A stretch of 64,000 bases of DNA from Helicobacter pylori (GCA_008032935.1 CP032039.1:682001-746000); one strand, 5' to 3'. Counted from the first letter of the stretch, positions 50,512 to 59,888 are shown. Notes: a model not told the origin generated them from the letters alone. Program-made: numbers and translations.

Positions 50512-51384
50512 TTAAAAACTATAAGTGTAGTTGAAATAAACCGAGTAATTGCGCCTGAAATCAACTTGGTATAACAAGCTGTTGATCCCGTATTCTAAAA
50601 ATCGTAAAACCTTTAGGACATCTCCACTATTATTGCTAATGTTATTCATGGAATAATAATGGTTAAAATAATAAGTAGGGACTTTAATCCCAAAGCCAAA
50701 TTGGTTGCGCTTATTCCCTAAACGAACCCCTAAATTTACCAAAAACTGGAAACCATTTGGATCCACTTTCCCGCCAAAAGTGTTTTGAAGAAGGGCTTGA
50801 TACAATAACGCATCGCTCAATCTGTCATACACTCCAGCAAAAGCAATCCCCAGATTGAACCCAGCAAAAAACTTATCCCCATTATAAGCGTTAAGCAATA
50901 AATCCATATAAGTGCCGTAAGTGGAAATGATGACAGACTGCGATTCTTTTTGGCCATAAAGAGAAGCGCTCAAATCATAAAACAGCCCCCACCTGAAGCC
51001 AAACCACTTCGTTTCTTCATGCTTACCCACCCATTTATAGCCCGCTTGCACGCCAAGACCATTAGACACATACGAATTTTTAAAAACAGGGCTTAAGCCA
51101 TCGCTAAAAACGATTTGGCTCTTATTGAATTGTTGGGATAAAATCAAGTTGCTGTAGTTGTGCTGAATGCTCCCTAATTGATACCCAAGCCCCAGATAAA
51201 ACGCCGATTGATCCGCATAGCGTTTGATGGGCGAAACCACCTTTTTATTGCCAAAAATATAATCCCCTTTAGTCAAAACATCTTTAAAACCCTTTGCATT
51301 AAGCGTGCAAAAAAACCCTAAAACTAAACATAACGCTCGTTTCAAAAAACCCCTTGATGCAAATTTTAATTTTTTACCGCTCAT
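50512..51384 (-). CDS. horI: Outer-membrane protein of the Hor family
   Basis: 290 residues, HP1113-like. Signal peptide (RALCLVLGFFCTLNAKG), then SAFYLGLGYQLGSIQHNYSN, the Hor/Hop start motif. The C-terminal half is amphipathic beta strands (GLGVQAGYKWVGKHEETKWFGFRWGLFYD, NLGVRLGNKRNQFGFGIKVP) ending in YSVYFNYTYSF with terminal Phe. Convergent with uvrB (10 bp between stops). Hor subfamily letter is from memory. Function unknown. Confidence 0.8.
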   Translation of the reverse strand: MSGKKLKFASRGFLKRALCLVLGFFCTLNAKGFKDVLTKGDYIFGNKKVVSPIKRYADQSAFYLGLGYQLGSIQHNYSNLILSQQFNKSQIVFSDGLSPVFKNSYVSNGLGVQAGYKWVGKHEETKWFGFRWGLFYDLSASLYGQKESQSVIISTYGTYMDLLLNAYNGDKFFAGFNLGIAFAGVYDRLSDALLYQALLQNTFGGKVDPNGFQFLVNLGVRLGNKRNQFGFGIKVPTYYFNHYYSMNNISNNSGDVLKVLRFLEYGINSLLYQVDFRRNYSVYFNYTYSF

Positions 51385-51414
51385 TTTATAGTTTTGTTTT
51401 TGTAAAAACGCGCC

Positions 51415-52743
51415 TTATCCAAACACCCTTTTAAAAATCGCTCCCACATTTTTAGTGTAATAGCTGTAATCAAAACATGCTCTGATTTCGTCCTCGCTCA
51501 AATATTTTTTCAAGCGTTCATCGTTGAGTAGGGCGTTTAAAAACAAATTTTCATCAGCGTTTTTAAAAGCGCCTTGTTGCAAAACCTCCCATATTTTCAT
51601 CGCATTTTCTTGCACGATAGAATAGCTTTCTTCTCGGCTCAAACCTTTTTTAGGCAATTCTAATAACACCCGTTGCGAAAAGACTAGCCCCCCACTCAAA
51701 GCTAAATTTTTAAGCATGTTTTTAGGATAAACCACCAGATTTTCAATCACGCTATTTAGGCGGCTGAGCATGAAATCGCTAGTGATAAACAGATCAGGCA
51801 AGGCAAAACGCTCCACAGAGCTATGGCTCATGTCCCTTTCATGCCATAAGGCGACATTTTCTAGCATAGGGGTAGTAAAAGAGCGAATCACCCTGCAAAG
51901 CCCGGTGATATTCTCGCTCAATATGGGGTTTCTTTTGTGAGGCATCGCAGAGCTTCCCTTTTGCCCTGCTGAAAAAGCTTCTTCCACTTCATAGACTTCA
52001 CTGCGTTGCAAATGGCGGATATTGACAGCGATTTTTTCACAACTGCTCGCCAAAAGAGCCAGATCGCATGCAAGCCTGGCGTAGCGGTCCCTTTGAATGA
52101 CTTGATTATTGATATTGGCGGTTTTTAGGCCTAAAAATTCGCACGCTAATTCTTCTAATTCTAAAGGGGCGTGTGCGAAATTCCCCATAGCCCCACTGAT
52201 CGCTCCCACGCTGATAAATTCCATCGTTAAATCCAAGGCTTTTAAATGCCGTTTGATTTCATCAGCAAAAAGGGCTAACACTAAGCCAAAAGTAATGGGT
52301 TCGCCAAACACCCCATGGCTTCTGCCCACCATCAGCGTATCTTTATGCTCTAAAGCCCTATTTTTAAGGGTTTCATAGAGGTTTTGAACGCCTTTTTGAA
52401 TGAGTTTTAAGCTTTTGGTCATCAATAACGCCATAGCCGTATCAATGCAATCGCTAGAAGTGATCCCATAATGAAAAAAGCGGGATTCTTCGCCCAAGCT
52501 TTCAGCCACGCAAGTAGTGAAGGCGATTAAATCATGCTTAGTGGTTTTTTCAATTTCTTTGATGCGCTCAAGATTGAATGCCGCTTTTGCGCAGATTTTT
52601 TCACAATCGCTATCTTGGATTTGCCCAAGCTTGTTCCACGCCCTAACGACAGCTTTTTCCACTTCCAAATAAGTTTCAAATTTGGTTTGCTCATTCCATA
52701 GGGTTTTCATTTCTTCATTCGCATAGCGTTCTAACACCGACAA
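51415..52743 (-). CDS. purB: Adenylosuccinate lyase
   Basis: Cleaves SAICAR and adenylosuccinate to release fumarate in purine synthesis. 442 residues of the fumarase/aspartase superfamily: TKHDLIAFTTCVAES, HYGITSSDCIDTA, VGRSHGVFGEPITFGL, and the signature GSSAMPHKRNPILSENI (flexible loop with the catalytic Ser). Starts at ATG 52743. horI follows after 30 bp. H. pylori depends mainly on salvage, where PurB turns IMP-derived adenylosuccinate into AMP. Confidence 0.96.
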   Translation of the reverse strand: MSVLERYANEEMKTLWNEQTKFETYLEVEKAVVRAWNKLGQIQDSDCEKICAKAAFNLERIKEIEKTTKHDLIAFTTCVAESLGEESRFFHYGITSSDCIDTAMALLMTKSLKLIQKGVQNLYETLKNRALEHKDTLMVGRSHGVFGEPITFGLVLALFADEIKRHLKALDLTMEFISVGAISGAMGNFAHAPLELEELACEFLGLKTANINNQVIQRDRYARLACDLALLASSCEKIAVNIRHLQRSEVYEVEEAFSAGQKGSSAMPHKRNPILSENITGLCRVIRSFTTPMLENVALWHERDMSHSSVERFALPDLFITSDFMLSRLNSVIENLVVYPKNMLKNLALSGGLVFSQRVLLELPKKGLSREESYSIVQENAMKIWEVLQQGAFKNADENLFLNALLNDERLKKYLSEDEIRACFDYSYYTKNVGAIFKRVFG

Positions 52744-52846
52744 TCCTTAAAATCAAAATGGGATCATGTTATTTTAAAGGGGTTTAAAGAATCAAGGGGC
52801 AAAATCGCACAAGGCACAAAAAAGTCCCTTGATTTCAAATTAAGGG

Positions 52847-53791
52847 TTATACTTTAGCTTCTTCTCTGCGTTGCAAGTATTCCCAACGCTCATTCACATC
52901 TTTTTGCAATTCTTCAATGATGTGTTCGTTTTCCTTTTTGAAAAGGTGTTTGAAGCGTTTTTGTGCCCCTAAATAATCCCTTATAGGAATGATATTTCTC
53001 GGGCGGTAAGTGATTTTCAATTCCCTGCCATTAAAGATTTCAAATAGGGGGAACATCAAGCTATCCACAGCCATATCCGCTAATTCAATGGTTTTATTGG
53101 ATTCAAATTTCCATTCAGTCGTGCATGGGCTAAGAGCGTTAATAAAGCAAGGTCCTTCAGTGTCTAGCGCGGTTTTAATCTTTTTATTCATGTCTTTCCA
53201 TTTATTGGGCGAGAGTTGCGCCACATAAGGAACCCCATGGCTTGCCATGATATTGACGATGTCTTTTTTCTTTTCTTTTTTACCAAAGCTCACCGATCCC
53301 GCTGGCGTGGTAGAAGTGCTAGCCCCTAATGGCGTAGAGCCGCTTCTTTGACCGCCGGTATTGGCGTAGTTTTCATTATCTAGGCAAATGTAAGTCATGT
53401 CATGCCCTCTTTCCATGCAACCGCTGATGAATTGAAGACCAATATCATAACTAGCCCCATCGCCTCCAAACGCCACAAATTTTGGCTTTTGACCTTGATA
53501 GCGGCCCTTATTCACTAAAGCCTTATACATCGCTTCCACCCCTGAAATCGCTGTAGATCCATTTTCAAAACCAATATGAATCCAAGGCACATCCCATGAA
53601 GTGTGCGGATACACAGCCGAACATACCTCTAAACAACCGGTAGAATTGCCTAAAACAATAGGCCCATCTACAGCGTTTAAAACTTCGCGCACAATGATGC
53701 CATGCCCACAACCGGGACAAAGCAAGTGCGAACCTTGAAATTTCTCAGCACTTTGGCTAAAACCTTTGAGTGTTTTGACTTCTTTTACCAT
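52847..53791 (-). CDS. porB: Pyruvate:ferredoxin oxidoreductase subunit beta
   Basis: Thiamine-pyrophosphate subunit of the four-subunit POR that makes acetyl-CoA from pyruvate, replacing pyruvate dehydrogenase in this microaerophile. 314 residues: LCPGCGHGI (cluster ligand Cys), STGCLEV, the TPP motif GGDGASYDIGLQ...NENYANTGGQRSGSTPLGA, and ALSPCTTEW. Last gene of the porC-D-A-B operon, 12 bp after porA with AAGGAAATATC before the ATG. Confidence 0.96.
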   Translation of the reverse strand: MVKEVKTLKGFSQSAEKFQGSHLLCPGCGHGIIVREVLNAVDGPIVLGNSTGCLEVCSAVYPHTSWDVPWIHIGFENGSTAISGVEAMYKALVNKGRYQGQKPKFVAFGGDGASYDIGLQFISGCMERGHDMTYICLDNENYANTGGQRSGSTPLGASTSTTPAGSVSFGKKEKKKDIVNIMASHGVPYVAQLSPNKWKDMNKKIKTALDTEGPCFINALSPCTTEWKFESNKTIELADMAVDSLMFPLFEIFNGRELKITYRPRNIIPIRDYLGAQKRFKHLFKKENEHIIEELQKDVNERWEYLQRREEAKV

Positions 53792-53803
53792 GATATTTCC
53801 TTT

Positions 53804-55027
53804 TTAAAAAAAGCTCATTTTAGGGCCGTGCAAGCCTACGAATTGTTGGGTAGGGTGCGTGAGCGTGCCTTTAAGAGCGTCTTCATTGATTTCTTCAAAA
53901 ATTTCGCATAAATGCGCGATCGTCATATCCCTTTCGCCTAAACCATAAATGTAGTTAGACACCACCGGGTGTTTAGTCCCTTGCGTTTGATACACCGCGC
54001 TCGTTACTTCATTAAACATCGCCCCCATAGCACCCGCTGGAGAGCTTTTATCTAAAATCGCTAAAGCTTTAAGATTTTTCAAATCCTGCCCTAATCTTTC
54101 ATAAGGGAAGGGGCGCAAGGAATGGATGGTAGCCACGCCGGCCTTAATGCCTTTTTTACGCATTTCCTTAGCCGCTACGATCGCTGATTCATAAGTAGTG
54201 CCTAACGCAAAGATAGCGATTTCAGCGTCTTCTAGCTGGAAAGTTTTGGTTAAATGGTATTGTCTGCCTGTGAGTTTAGCAAAATCATTGAACACTTCTT
54301 CAATCACAGAAGACGCACTCATGATCGCATGGTGGAGTTGGGCTTTATGCTCATAATGCCATTCTTCTTCAGCTTGTGCACCATAGCTTACCGGTTTATC
54401 AAAATCCAAAAGGGAATGTTTGGTTTGGTATTCGCCTACGAATTGATAAGCCACTGTATCGCTCAAAGGGCGGACATTCTGCACGGTGTGCGAACATAAA
54501 AAACCATCTTGATTGACAATAGTAGGCACGTGCACCTTTTGATGCTCTGCGATTTTAAACGCCATTAAAGTGAAATCGTAAGCTTCTTGAGGGTTGCATG
54601 TGCATAAACTGATCCAGCCTGAATCCCTGCTTAAATACATATCAGAATGATCGCCATGGATATTCAAAGGGGCTGCTAGAGCACGATTGACTAAATTCAA
54701 AACAATAGGCAAACGCATGCCAGAAGCCTGGTATAAAACCTCTACCATTAGTGCCAAACCTTGAGAGCTAGTCGCAGTGCTGACTCTCCCTCCAGCAGCG
54801 GCCGCTCCCACGCATGCGCTCATGGCGGCATGCTCAGATTCCACTAAAACAAACTCGCCATCAACATAGCCATTATCCTTAAACGAGCCATAATTCTGCA
54901 CAATGGGCGTTGATGGGGTGATAGGATAGGCTGCGATGACATCAATTTGAGCCTGTCTTAAAGCGTTAGAACTAGCGGTATTGCCATCCCACACTTCTAT
55001 CTCTTGCAATTCAATACTTTTTGCCAT
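53804..55027 (-). CDS. porA: Pyruvate:ferredoxin oxidoreductase subunit alpha
   Basis: Pyrimidine-binding and pyruvate-binding subunit, 407 residues. AYPITPSTPIVQNYG, VESEHAAMSACVGAAAAGGRVSTATSSQGLALMVEVLY and HGDHSDMYLSRDSGWI are hallmark POR alpha motifs; the C-terminal transketolase-like domain has KAGVATIHSLRPFPYE. AAGGAAAAAATATG start. 9 bp after porD. Confidence 0.96.
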   Translation of the reverse strand: MAKSIELQEIEVWDGNTASSNALRQAQIDVIAAYPITPSTPIVQNYGSFKDNGYVDGEFVLVESEHAAMSACVGAAAAGGRVSTATSSQGLALMVEVLYQASGMRLPIVLNLVNRALAAPLNIHGDHSDMYLSRDSGWISLCTCNPQEAYDFTLMAFKIAEHQKVHVPTIVNQDGFLCSHTVQNVRPLSDTVAYQFVGEYQTKHSLLDFDKPVSYGAQAEEEWHYEHKAQLHHAIMSASSVIEEVFNDFAKLTGRQYHLTKTFQLEDAEIAIFALGTTYESAIVAAKEMRKKGIKAGVATIHSLRPFPYERLGQDLKNLKALAILDKSSPAGAMGAMFNEVTSAVYQTQGTKHPVVSNYIYGLGERDMTIAHLCEIFEEINEDALKGTLTHPTQQFVGLHGPKMSFF

Positions 55028-55036
55028 ATTTTTTCC

Positions 55037-55429
55037 TTATGATTTTTTCTTTTCTTGTTTTTGCGGCCATTGAGTGAGAGCGGTAGCGGGCTCAATTTGT
55101 TCTTCAAACATCCATAGCGATTTAGGATTGGTGGGGCAGACATCCACGCACACGCCACAGCCTTTACAATGAGAATAATCCACGCCTTTTAACTTGCCCT
55201 CTCTTGAAAGAATAGCAGCGTCTGGGCAATAAACCCAACAATTAAAGCAATTGATGCAAATATTATTGTTATGCACAGGCTTAGCCACGCGCCAATGAGC
55301 CACTGAAGTGGTGAAGTAGCTTTGCTCGGTGTAATGGCGCTCATCATTGTGTTTTTCCATTTCGCTTTGCGCGTTTTTTTCAAAAGGGAAGAGCACCGCC
55401 CCCATTTCAAATTCATTCCAATCTTTCAT
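55037..55429 (-). CDS. porD: Pyruvate:ferredoxin oxidoreductase subunit delta (ferredoxin-like)
   Basis: Carries electrons within POR through two [4Fe-4S] clusters. 130 residues with two CxxCxxCxxxCP motifs: CINCFNCWVYCPDAA and CKGCGVCVDVCPTNP. The N-terminal ~55 residues are an extension seen in the four-subunit enzymes. Translation starts at ATG 55429; porC ends 15 bp upstream. Confidence 0.95.
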   Translation of the reverse strand: MKDWNEFEMGAVLFPFEKNAQSEMEKHNDERHYTEQSYFTTSVAHWRVAKPVHNNNICINCFNCWVYCPDAAILSREGKLKGVDYSHCKGCGVCVDVCPTNPKSLWMFEEQIEPATALTQWPQKQEKKKS

Positions 55430-55444
55430 CTTTAATCCCTAATG

Positions 55445-56003
55445 TTATTGAACTTCTTCATAAGCTCTTTGGATAGCGAGCATGTTAGCGTCAATGACTT
55501 CTTGCGTGAGTTTTTTGCCTAAAACTTTCTTAAAAGCTTCTTTAAAAGCCCCGATTTCAAGCATGCCAGACACTTTCATTAACGCTCCTAGCATGGGCGT
55601 GTTGGGGATGGGGCGTTTTAAGGTTTCCATAGAGATTTTTAAACAATCCACTAAAAACACCTTACGGGTTTTTAATTCAGGTTTTTTTCAAACAATTCTT
55701 CTTTGCTGAGATAGCTAGTGATGATATAAGTCGTGTCTTCTTTTTCATTAGCGAAGATGTTTTCAATGAAAACCAAACCAGGGTCAATCACCAGCACATA
55801 ATCAGGCTGCATGAAGCGTTCATGGTTTAAAATAGGCTCATCATCAACGCGGTTATAAGCCATCATAGCAGCCCCCTTTTAGCTGAGCCATAGGAAGCGA
55901 ATGCTTGCACTTCTTTGCCTGTTTTTGAAATCACATCAGCCAACCCTTTAGCGCCGGTGATAGCGCCCTGACCAGCTCGCGCATGCCATCTAATTTGAAA
56001 CAT
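55445..56003 (-). pseudogene. porC: Pyruvate:ferredoxin oxidoreductase subunit gamma, two frameshifts
   Basis: First gene of the operon. From ATG 56003 (AAGGAG ten bases upstream) the frame reads MFQIRWHARAGQGAITGAKG and breaks at a run of five G (C at 55872-55876); a sixth G gives SAKRGAAMMAYNRVDDEPIL. It breaks again at a run of seven A (T at 55682-55688); an eighth gives EKKPELKTRKVFLVDCLKIS. The repaired protein has 186 residues, normal for POR gamma, and ends AIQRAYEEVQ. POR is thought essential in H. pylori and the rest of the operon is intact, so I read both breaks as homopolymer under-calls. Confidence 0.88.
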
Positions 56004-56055
56004 GGTAATATGTCTCCTTAATATCGTATAAAATAAATTGAATTTAGCCCAAATA

Positions 56056-56061
56056 TTATAC
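56056..56061 (-). promoter_or_regulatory. Probable -10 box for the por operon
   Basis: On the minus strand CTTGTATAATATTTG has a perfect TATAAT with upstream TG, 53 bases before porC. The same TTGTATAAT string is seen before valS and rpsP. Confidence 0.55.
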
Positions 56062-56293
56062 AAGAAAAACGATTAATGTGTCTTATAACAATATCTTTTT
56101 AGGAATTTTTATAGGAAAATGGGGGCATACTTACAAGAATTATGGCTATTTTATGGCTATTTATTCTAAAAAGATAGGCGTTCTTAATCAAAACCACTAA
56201 TATTTATTTTAAACTTTGTTATTATTTAGGGTGTGATTTGATTTTAGTCTGTATGGGGCAAGTGTGGAGCAAGATAACAAAAGGAATTGGGTT

Positions 56294-56955
56294 ATGGATA
56301 AAACAACGGTTAAAATATTGATGGGCATGGCGTTATTATCATCGCTTCAAGCCGCAGAGGCAGAGCTTGATGAAAAATCAAAAAAACCTAAATTTGCGGA
56401 TAGGAATACGTTTTATTTAGGGGTTGGGTATCAACTTAGTGCGATCAACACATCTTTTAGCACCGAGTCTGTAGATAAATCGTATTTTATGACCGGCAAT
56501 GGCTTTGGTGTGGTGTTAGGGGGAAATTTGTGGCTAAAACGCAAGCTGTAGAGCATGTGGGTTTTCGTTACGGGTTGTTTTATGATCAGACCTTTTCTTC
56601 TCACAAATCCTATATTTCTACCTATGGTTTAGAATTTAGCGGTTTGTGGGACGCTTTCAATTCGCAAAAGATGTTTTTAGGGTTAGAGTTTGGCTTAGGC
56701 ATCGCTGGGGCGACTTACATGCCAGGAGGGGCTATGCATGGGATTATCGCTCAAAATTTAGGCAAAGAAAATTCGCTTTTCCAATTGCTTGTGAAAGTGG
56801 GTTTTCGTTTTGGCTTTTTCCACAATGAAATCACTTTCGGGTTGAAATTCCCTTTCATTCCTAACAAAAGAACTGAAATTATTGATGGCTTGAGCGCGAC
56901 TACTTTATGGCACCGCTTACCGGTCGCTTATTTCAATTATATCTATAATTTTTAG
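56294..56955 (+). pseudogene. horH: Outer-membrane protein of the Hor family, frameshifted in a G run
   Basis: HP1107-like. From ATG 56294 (AAGGA eight bases upstream): signal peptide (ILMGMALLSSLQAAEAE), NTFYLGVGYQLSAINTSFS, then a break in the five-G run at 56519-56523. A sixth G gives GVVLGGKFVAKTQAVEHVGFRYG and continues to AYFNYIYNF, a barrel end with terminal Phe, making 220 residues. Gene convergent with the next one, six bases between stops. Hor subfamily letter from memory; function unknown. Confidence 0.78.
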
Positions 56956-56961
56956 ATATAG

Positions 56962-58269
56962 TTATTTAGAGGTTTTAGATTTGACAAAATCAATTAACTC
57001 TCGTGTGTCTATGGTTAGGGTTAAGAATTGCTGATAAGTGGTGATCCACTTGCCCCCTTTCCCATACAAATGATACCCATCGCCCCCACCTAAAAAGTTA
57101 AAAAACGCATCCGCTCGCACGCTTATCCATTTATTTTTATAAACATAGTAAAGCCCTATCATGTCAAAATTAGGGGCTCTATACCATGGCAAGCCGGTAT
57201 AAAGGGATTGGCCATAAGTAGCGTAAAAGTGCATTTGGGGTTTGTTGGAAAAATAGTATCTGTTAAAAATCCCAAAGCCTTTGTATTGCGCTTGAGCGTA
57301 AAATTCCCCCCCAAAGCTGTTATAAAATCGGGCGTTTTTGCACTCGCTAGCATAACGCACGCAATAATGGGTTTGAGACGACTGCGTGCCAAAAGTCATG
57401 AAAATATTGTCCATATAAGGCATGAGATTTTTAAAATCCGCTTTTAAATAAGCATGGTAATAGACCCTGTCTAAAATGGTAGGGTTAGAGTATTTCCCTA
57501 TTTCTCCGCCTTGTGGGTTATTTTTTTGACTGAAATAGGGGTAGCCATTAGGCCATTGCGGGGTTGCATCGCCTGGTTTTAAGTAAGAATTACCGCCGTA
57601 AGGGTAATTATTTCCCATGCTATGATGGCTGGCGTTATGAAAAATGACAAGCTGCCCCCCCAAACCTAAATACCCTTTAAGAAACTGAAATTCTGAAGAA
57701 ACAAAATACAAGAATTGATCAAAATCGTAATTTTTCTTTTTGGGCTGGTTGTTCCAATTGCGCCCCCCATACCAATCCACAACGCCCTCAAACCACCCAT
57801 TCCACCAGCGGTTAGGATCATAAGCCGGTTTGAATTGAAACGCTCCTCCCCTAAAAGTGGGGTCTATAAACCAAAAAAGTTTTTTAAAAGCGCTTAAAGG
57901 GTAATGCCCTATTTGATAGCTTCGCGGCACAATGCCTAAAAAAAATCTCAAATTTTTCCCTATGTATTGGTAATACATGGTAACCCCCCACGAATAAGGG
58001 AAGTAGCTATAATGCGTGTGCAAATTTTGAATGAACCACGCCCCAAACATCAAGGCTTGTCTTTTGTCTAATTGAACGCCGATTTGAGGCATGAGACGAC
58101 CTTGCATTTTGGTTAGGCTATTCCAATAGGGGTTGTTGGCTGGGGCCACTAAATTGAAATTAAAGCTCATAAACTTCAAGTCATAGACAAAACTGGCCGC
58201 TTTTATTAAGGGTGGTGTTAAAAAACCTGAAAATAACAACGCGCAAAGAGATTTTTTTAAGAAAATCAA
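56962..58269 (-). CDS. Probable outer-membrane beta-barrel protein of unknown function
   Basis: 435 residues, HP1106-like. Signal peptide (LKKSLCALLFSGFLTPPLIKA), then very aromatic, Tyr/Trp/Phe/Asn-rich sequence with alternating strands (FNFNLVAPANNPYWNSL, GAWFIQNLHTHYSYFPYSWGVTMYYQYIG, GGAFQFKPAYDPNRWWNGWFEGVVDWYGG). It ends in DFVKSKTSK, not in the aromatic residue that closes Hop/Hor proteins, so it belongs to another barrel family. I cannot name its substrate. Confidence 0.6.
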   Translation of the reverse strand: MIFLKKSLCALLFSGFLTPPLIKAASFVYDLKFMSFNFNLVAPANNPYWNSLTKMQGRLMPQIGVQLDKRQALMFGAWFIQNLHTHYSYFPYSWGVTMYYQYIGKNLRFFLGIVPRSYQIGHYPLSAFKKLFWFIDPTFRGGAFQFKPAYDPNRWWNGWFEGVVDWYGGRNWNNQPKKKNYDFDQFLYFVSSEFQFLKGYLGLGGQLVIFHNASHHSMGNNYPYGGNSYLKPGDATPQWPNGYPYFSQKNNPQGGEIGKYSNPTILDRVYYHAYLKADFKNLMPYMDNIFMTFGTQSSQTHYCVRYASECKNARFYNSFGGEFYAQAQYKGFGIFNRYYFSNKPQMHFYATYGQSLYTGLPWYRAPNFDMIGLYYVYKNKWISVRADAFFNFLGGGDGYHLYGKGGKWITTYQQFLTLTIDTRELIDFVKSKTSK

Positions 58270-58406
58270 ATTAGAATACAGCCCCTTTCATCATCTTTTA
58301 AAATTGCAGCATTTAAAATAGCAACGCTTAAAGACAAGATGCGATTTTAAATTAATTTCCATTAAAAACAACATAAAAACCAAAAACAGAACCCTTTCAA
58401 GTTCGG

Positions 58407-58429
58407 TTTTTTTTTTTTTTGGATAAAAT
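58407..58429 (+). promoter_or_regulatory. Poly-T tract abutting the -10 box of the GT8 gene
   Basis: Fourteen T (58407-58420), then GGATAAAATAG with a likely -10 (TAAAAT, 58424-58429). Length changes in such tracts alter promoter spacing in H. pylori phase-variable genes. The count may be low given homopolymer errors elsewhere. Confidence 0.55.
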
Positions 58430-58457
58430 AGTTTTAAAAAGGGGTGTTTCATTTTTT

Positions 58458-59888
58458 ATGACTTCAGCTTCAAACCATTCTTTTAAAGAACAAGATTTTC
58501 ATATCCCTATCGCTTTTGCTTTTGATAAGAATTACCTCATTCCTGCGGGCGCGTGTCTTTATTCCTTGCTAGAAAGCATCGCTAAAGCCAATAAAAAAAT
58601 CCGTTACACCCTACACGCTCTAGTGGTGGGCTTGAATGAAGAAGATAAAGCAAAGCTTAATCAAATCGCAGAGCCTTTTAAAGAATTTGCCGCTTTGGAA
58701 GTGAGAGATATTGAGTCTTTTTTAGACACTATCCCTAACCCTTTTGATGAGGATTTCACCAAGCGTTTTTCTAAAATGGTGTTAGTGAAGTATTTTCTAG
58801 CGGATTTATTCCCCAAATATTCTAAAATGGTGTGGAGCGATGTGGACGTTATCTTTTGCAATGAATTTAGCACTGATTTCTTAAACATTAAAGAAGATGA
58901 TGAGAATTATTTTTATGGGGTTTTAGGAGGCGGAGAGTGCCATGTGTTGGAAGGGTTTTTGTTTTGTAATTTAGATTACCAGCGCAAGAACCATTTTGTC
59001 TCAAAAACCCATGCACTTTTGGAAGAAAACAAGGCTACAGAAGAATTGGATTTCACCCAATGGTGTTGGCCCAATATGAAAGCTTTAGGGATTGAATATT
59101 GCGTTTTCCCTTATTATTACACTGTCAAAGATTTTTCTGCATCCTTGCCTGAGAATTATTTTTTGCATGAGATTTATAAGAAAACCATCTCAAACGCGCT
59201 CAAAAACCCTATAATCATCCATTATGATGTTTGGTGGGGGGCGGTGAAGCCTTGGGATTATCCTTTTGGTTTAAAAGCGGATTTGTGGCTGAACGCTTTG
59301 GCTAAAACCCCTTTTATGAGCGACTGGATTGATTCGATCGCTAGGGTGGAAATAGGCAGCGAAAAATGGCATCGCTACCACAGCATCGTTGCCTATCACT
59401 ACTACTTTCCCCTATGGAAGACTGAAGAGCAGATCGCCCACGACGCGCTCAAGACCTTTTTAGACCATTATTTTTCGTGCATCCATGCCACAATCAAGCA
59501 AGAAAATCTCGGAATGTTCTTGAACCACTACTTCTCGCATGCCCATGCAGAGATCAAAGAAAACTCCCTTGAAGCGTTCTTGAACCACTACTTCTCGCAT
59601 GCCCATGCAGAGATCAAAGAAAACTCCCTTGAAGCGTTCTTGAACCACTACTTCTCGCATGCCCATGCAGAGATCAAAGAAAACTCCCTTGAAGCGTTCT
59701 TGAACTATTACTTTTCGCATGTTTATAGACTCCCTAAAAACGCGCAAAAGAGACTCTTTAGGGTGTTTATCAAACACTGCATCTTCATACCACTCAAGAG
59801 CCTTGTGGGTAAGACTCTGCGATTCTTAAAACTCCATGCACTGGTGAAAAAAATCCTAATCCAACTCAAGCTCTTAAGAAAGAGCTAG
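58458..59888 (+). CDS. Glycosyltransferase family 8 (LPS) with C-terminal tandem repeats
   Basis: A retaining sugar transferase of the RfaJ/WaaJ type, likely building the LPS core, HP1105-like. 476 residues. The GT8 domain has IPIAFAFDKNYLIPAGACLYSLLESI, the metal-binding DxD in MVWSDVDVIF, then GVLGGGECHVLEGFLFCNLDY and the late IIHYDVWWGAVKPW. After about residue 330 comes a run of 20-residue repeats (FLNHYFSHAHAEIKENSL-), three identical plus two degenerate, and a basic amphipathic tail (LPKNAQKRLFRVFIKHCIFI, LKLHALVKKILIQLKLLRK) that could bind the inner membrane. I start at ATG 58458; the TTG at 58419 lies inside the promoter. Confidence 0.85.
   Translation: MTSASNHSFKEQDFHIPIAFAFDKNYLIPAGACLYSLLESIAKANKKIRYTLHALVVGLNEEDKAKLNQIAEPFKEFAALEVRDIESFLDTIPNPFDEDFTKRFSKMVLVKYFLADLFPKYSKMVWSDVDVIFCNEFSTDFLNIKEDDENYFYGVLGGGECHVLEGFLFCNLDYQRKNHFVSKTHALLEENKATEELDFTQWCWPNMKALGIEYCVFPYYYTVKDFSASLPENYFLHEIYKKTISNALKNPIIIHYDVWWGAVKPWDYPFGLKADLWLNALAKTPFMSDWIDSIARVEIGSEKWHRYHSIVAYHYYFPLWKTEEQIAHDALKTFLDHYFSCIHATIKQENLGMFLNHYFSHAHAEIKENSLEAFLNHYFSHAHAEIKENSLEAFLNHYFSHAHAEIKENSLEAFLNYYFSHVYRLPKNAQKRLFRVFIKHCIFIPLKSLVGKTLRFLKLHALVKKILIQLKLLRKS
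59456..59755 (+). repeat. 60-bp tandem repeat within the GT8 gene
   Basis: Three identical 60-bp units at 59521-59700 (perfect periodicity from 59516 to 59705), with one degenerate unit on each side. Each unit keeps the frame and encodes 20 residues, so gain or loss of units changes length without breaking the protein. Confidence 0.95.

Noticed and set aside
58419-58457. TTG start giving the GT8 protein 13 more residues
   Set aside because: It falls at the end of the poly-T tract and inside the predicted -10 region, and has no ribosome site.
59516-59705. Regular 60-bp repeats as a CRISPR array
   Set aside because: Units are contiguous with no variable spacers and encode a repeated peptide in frame within a glycosyltransferase.
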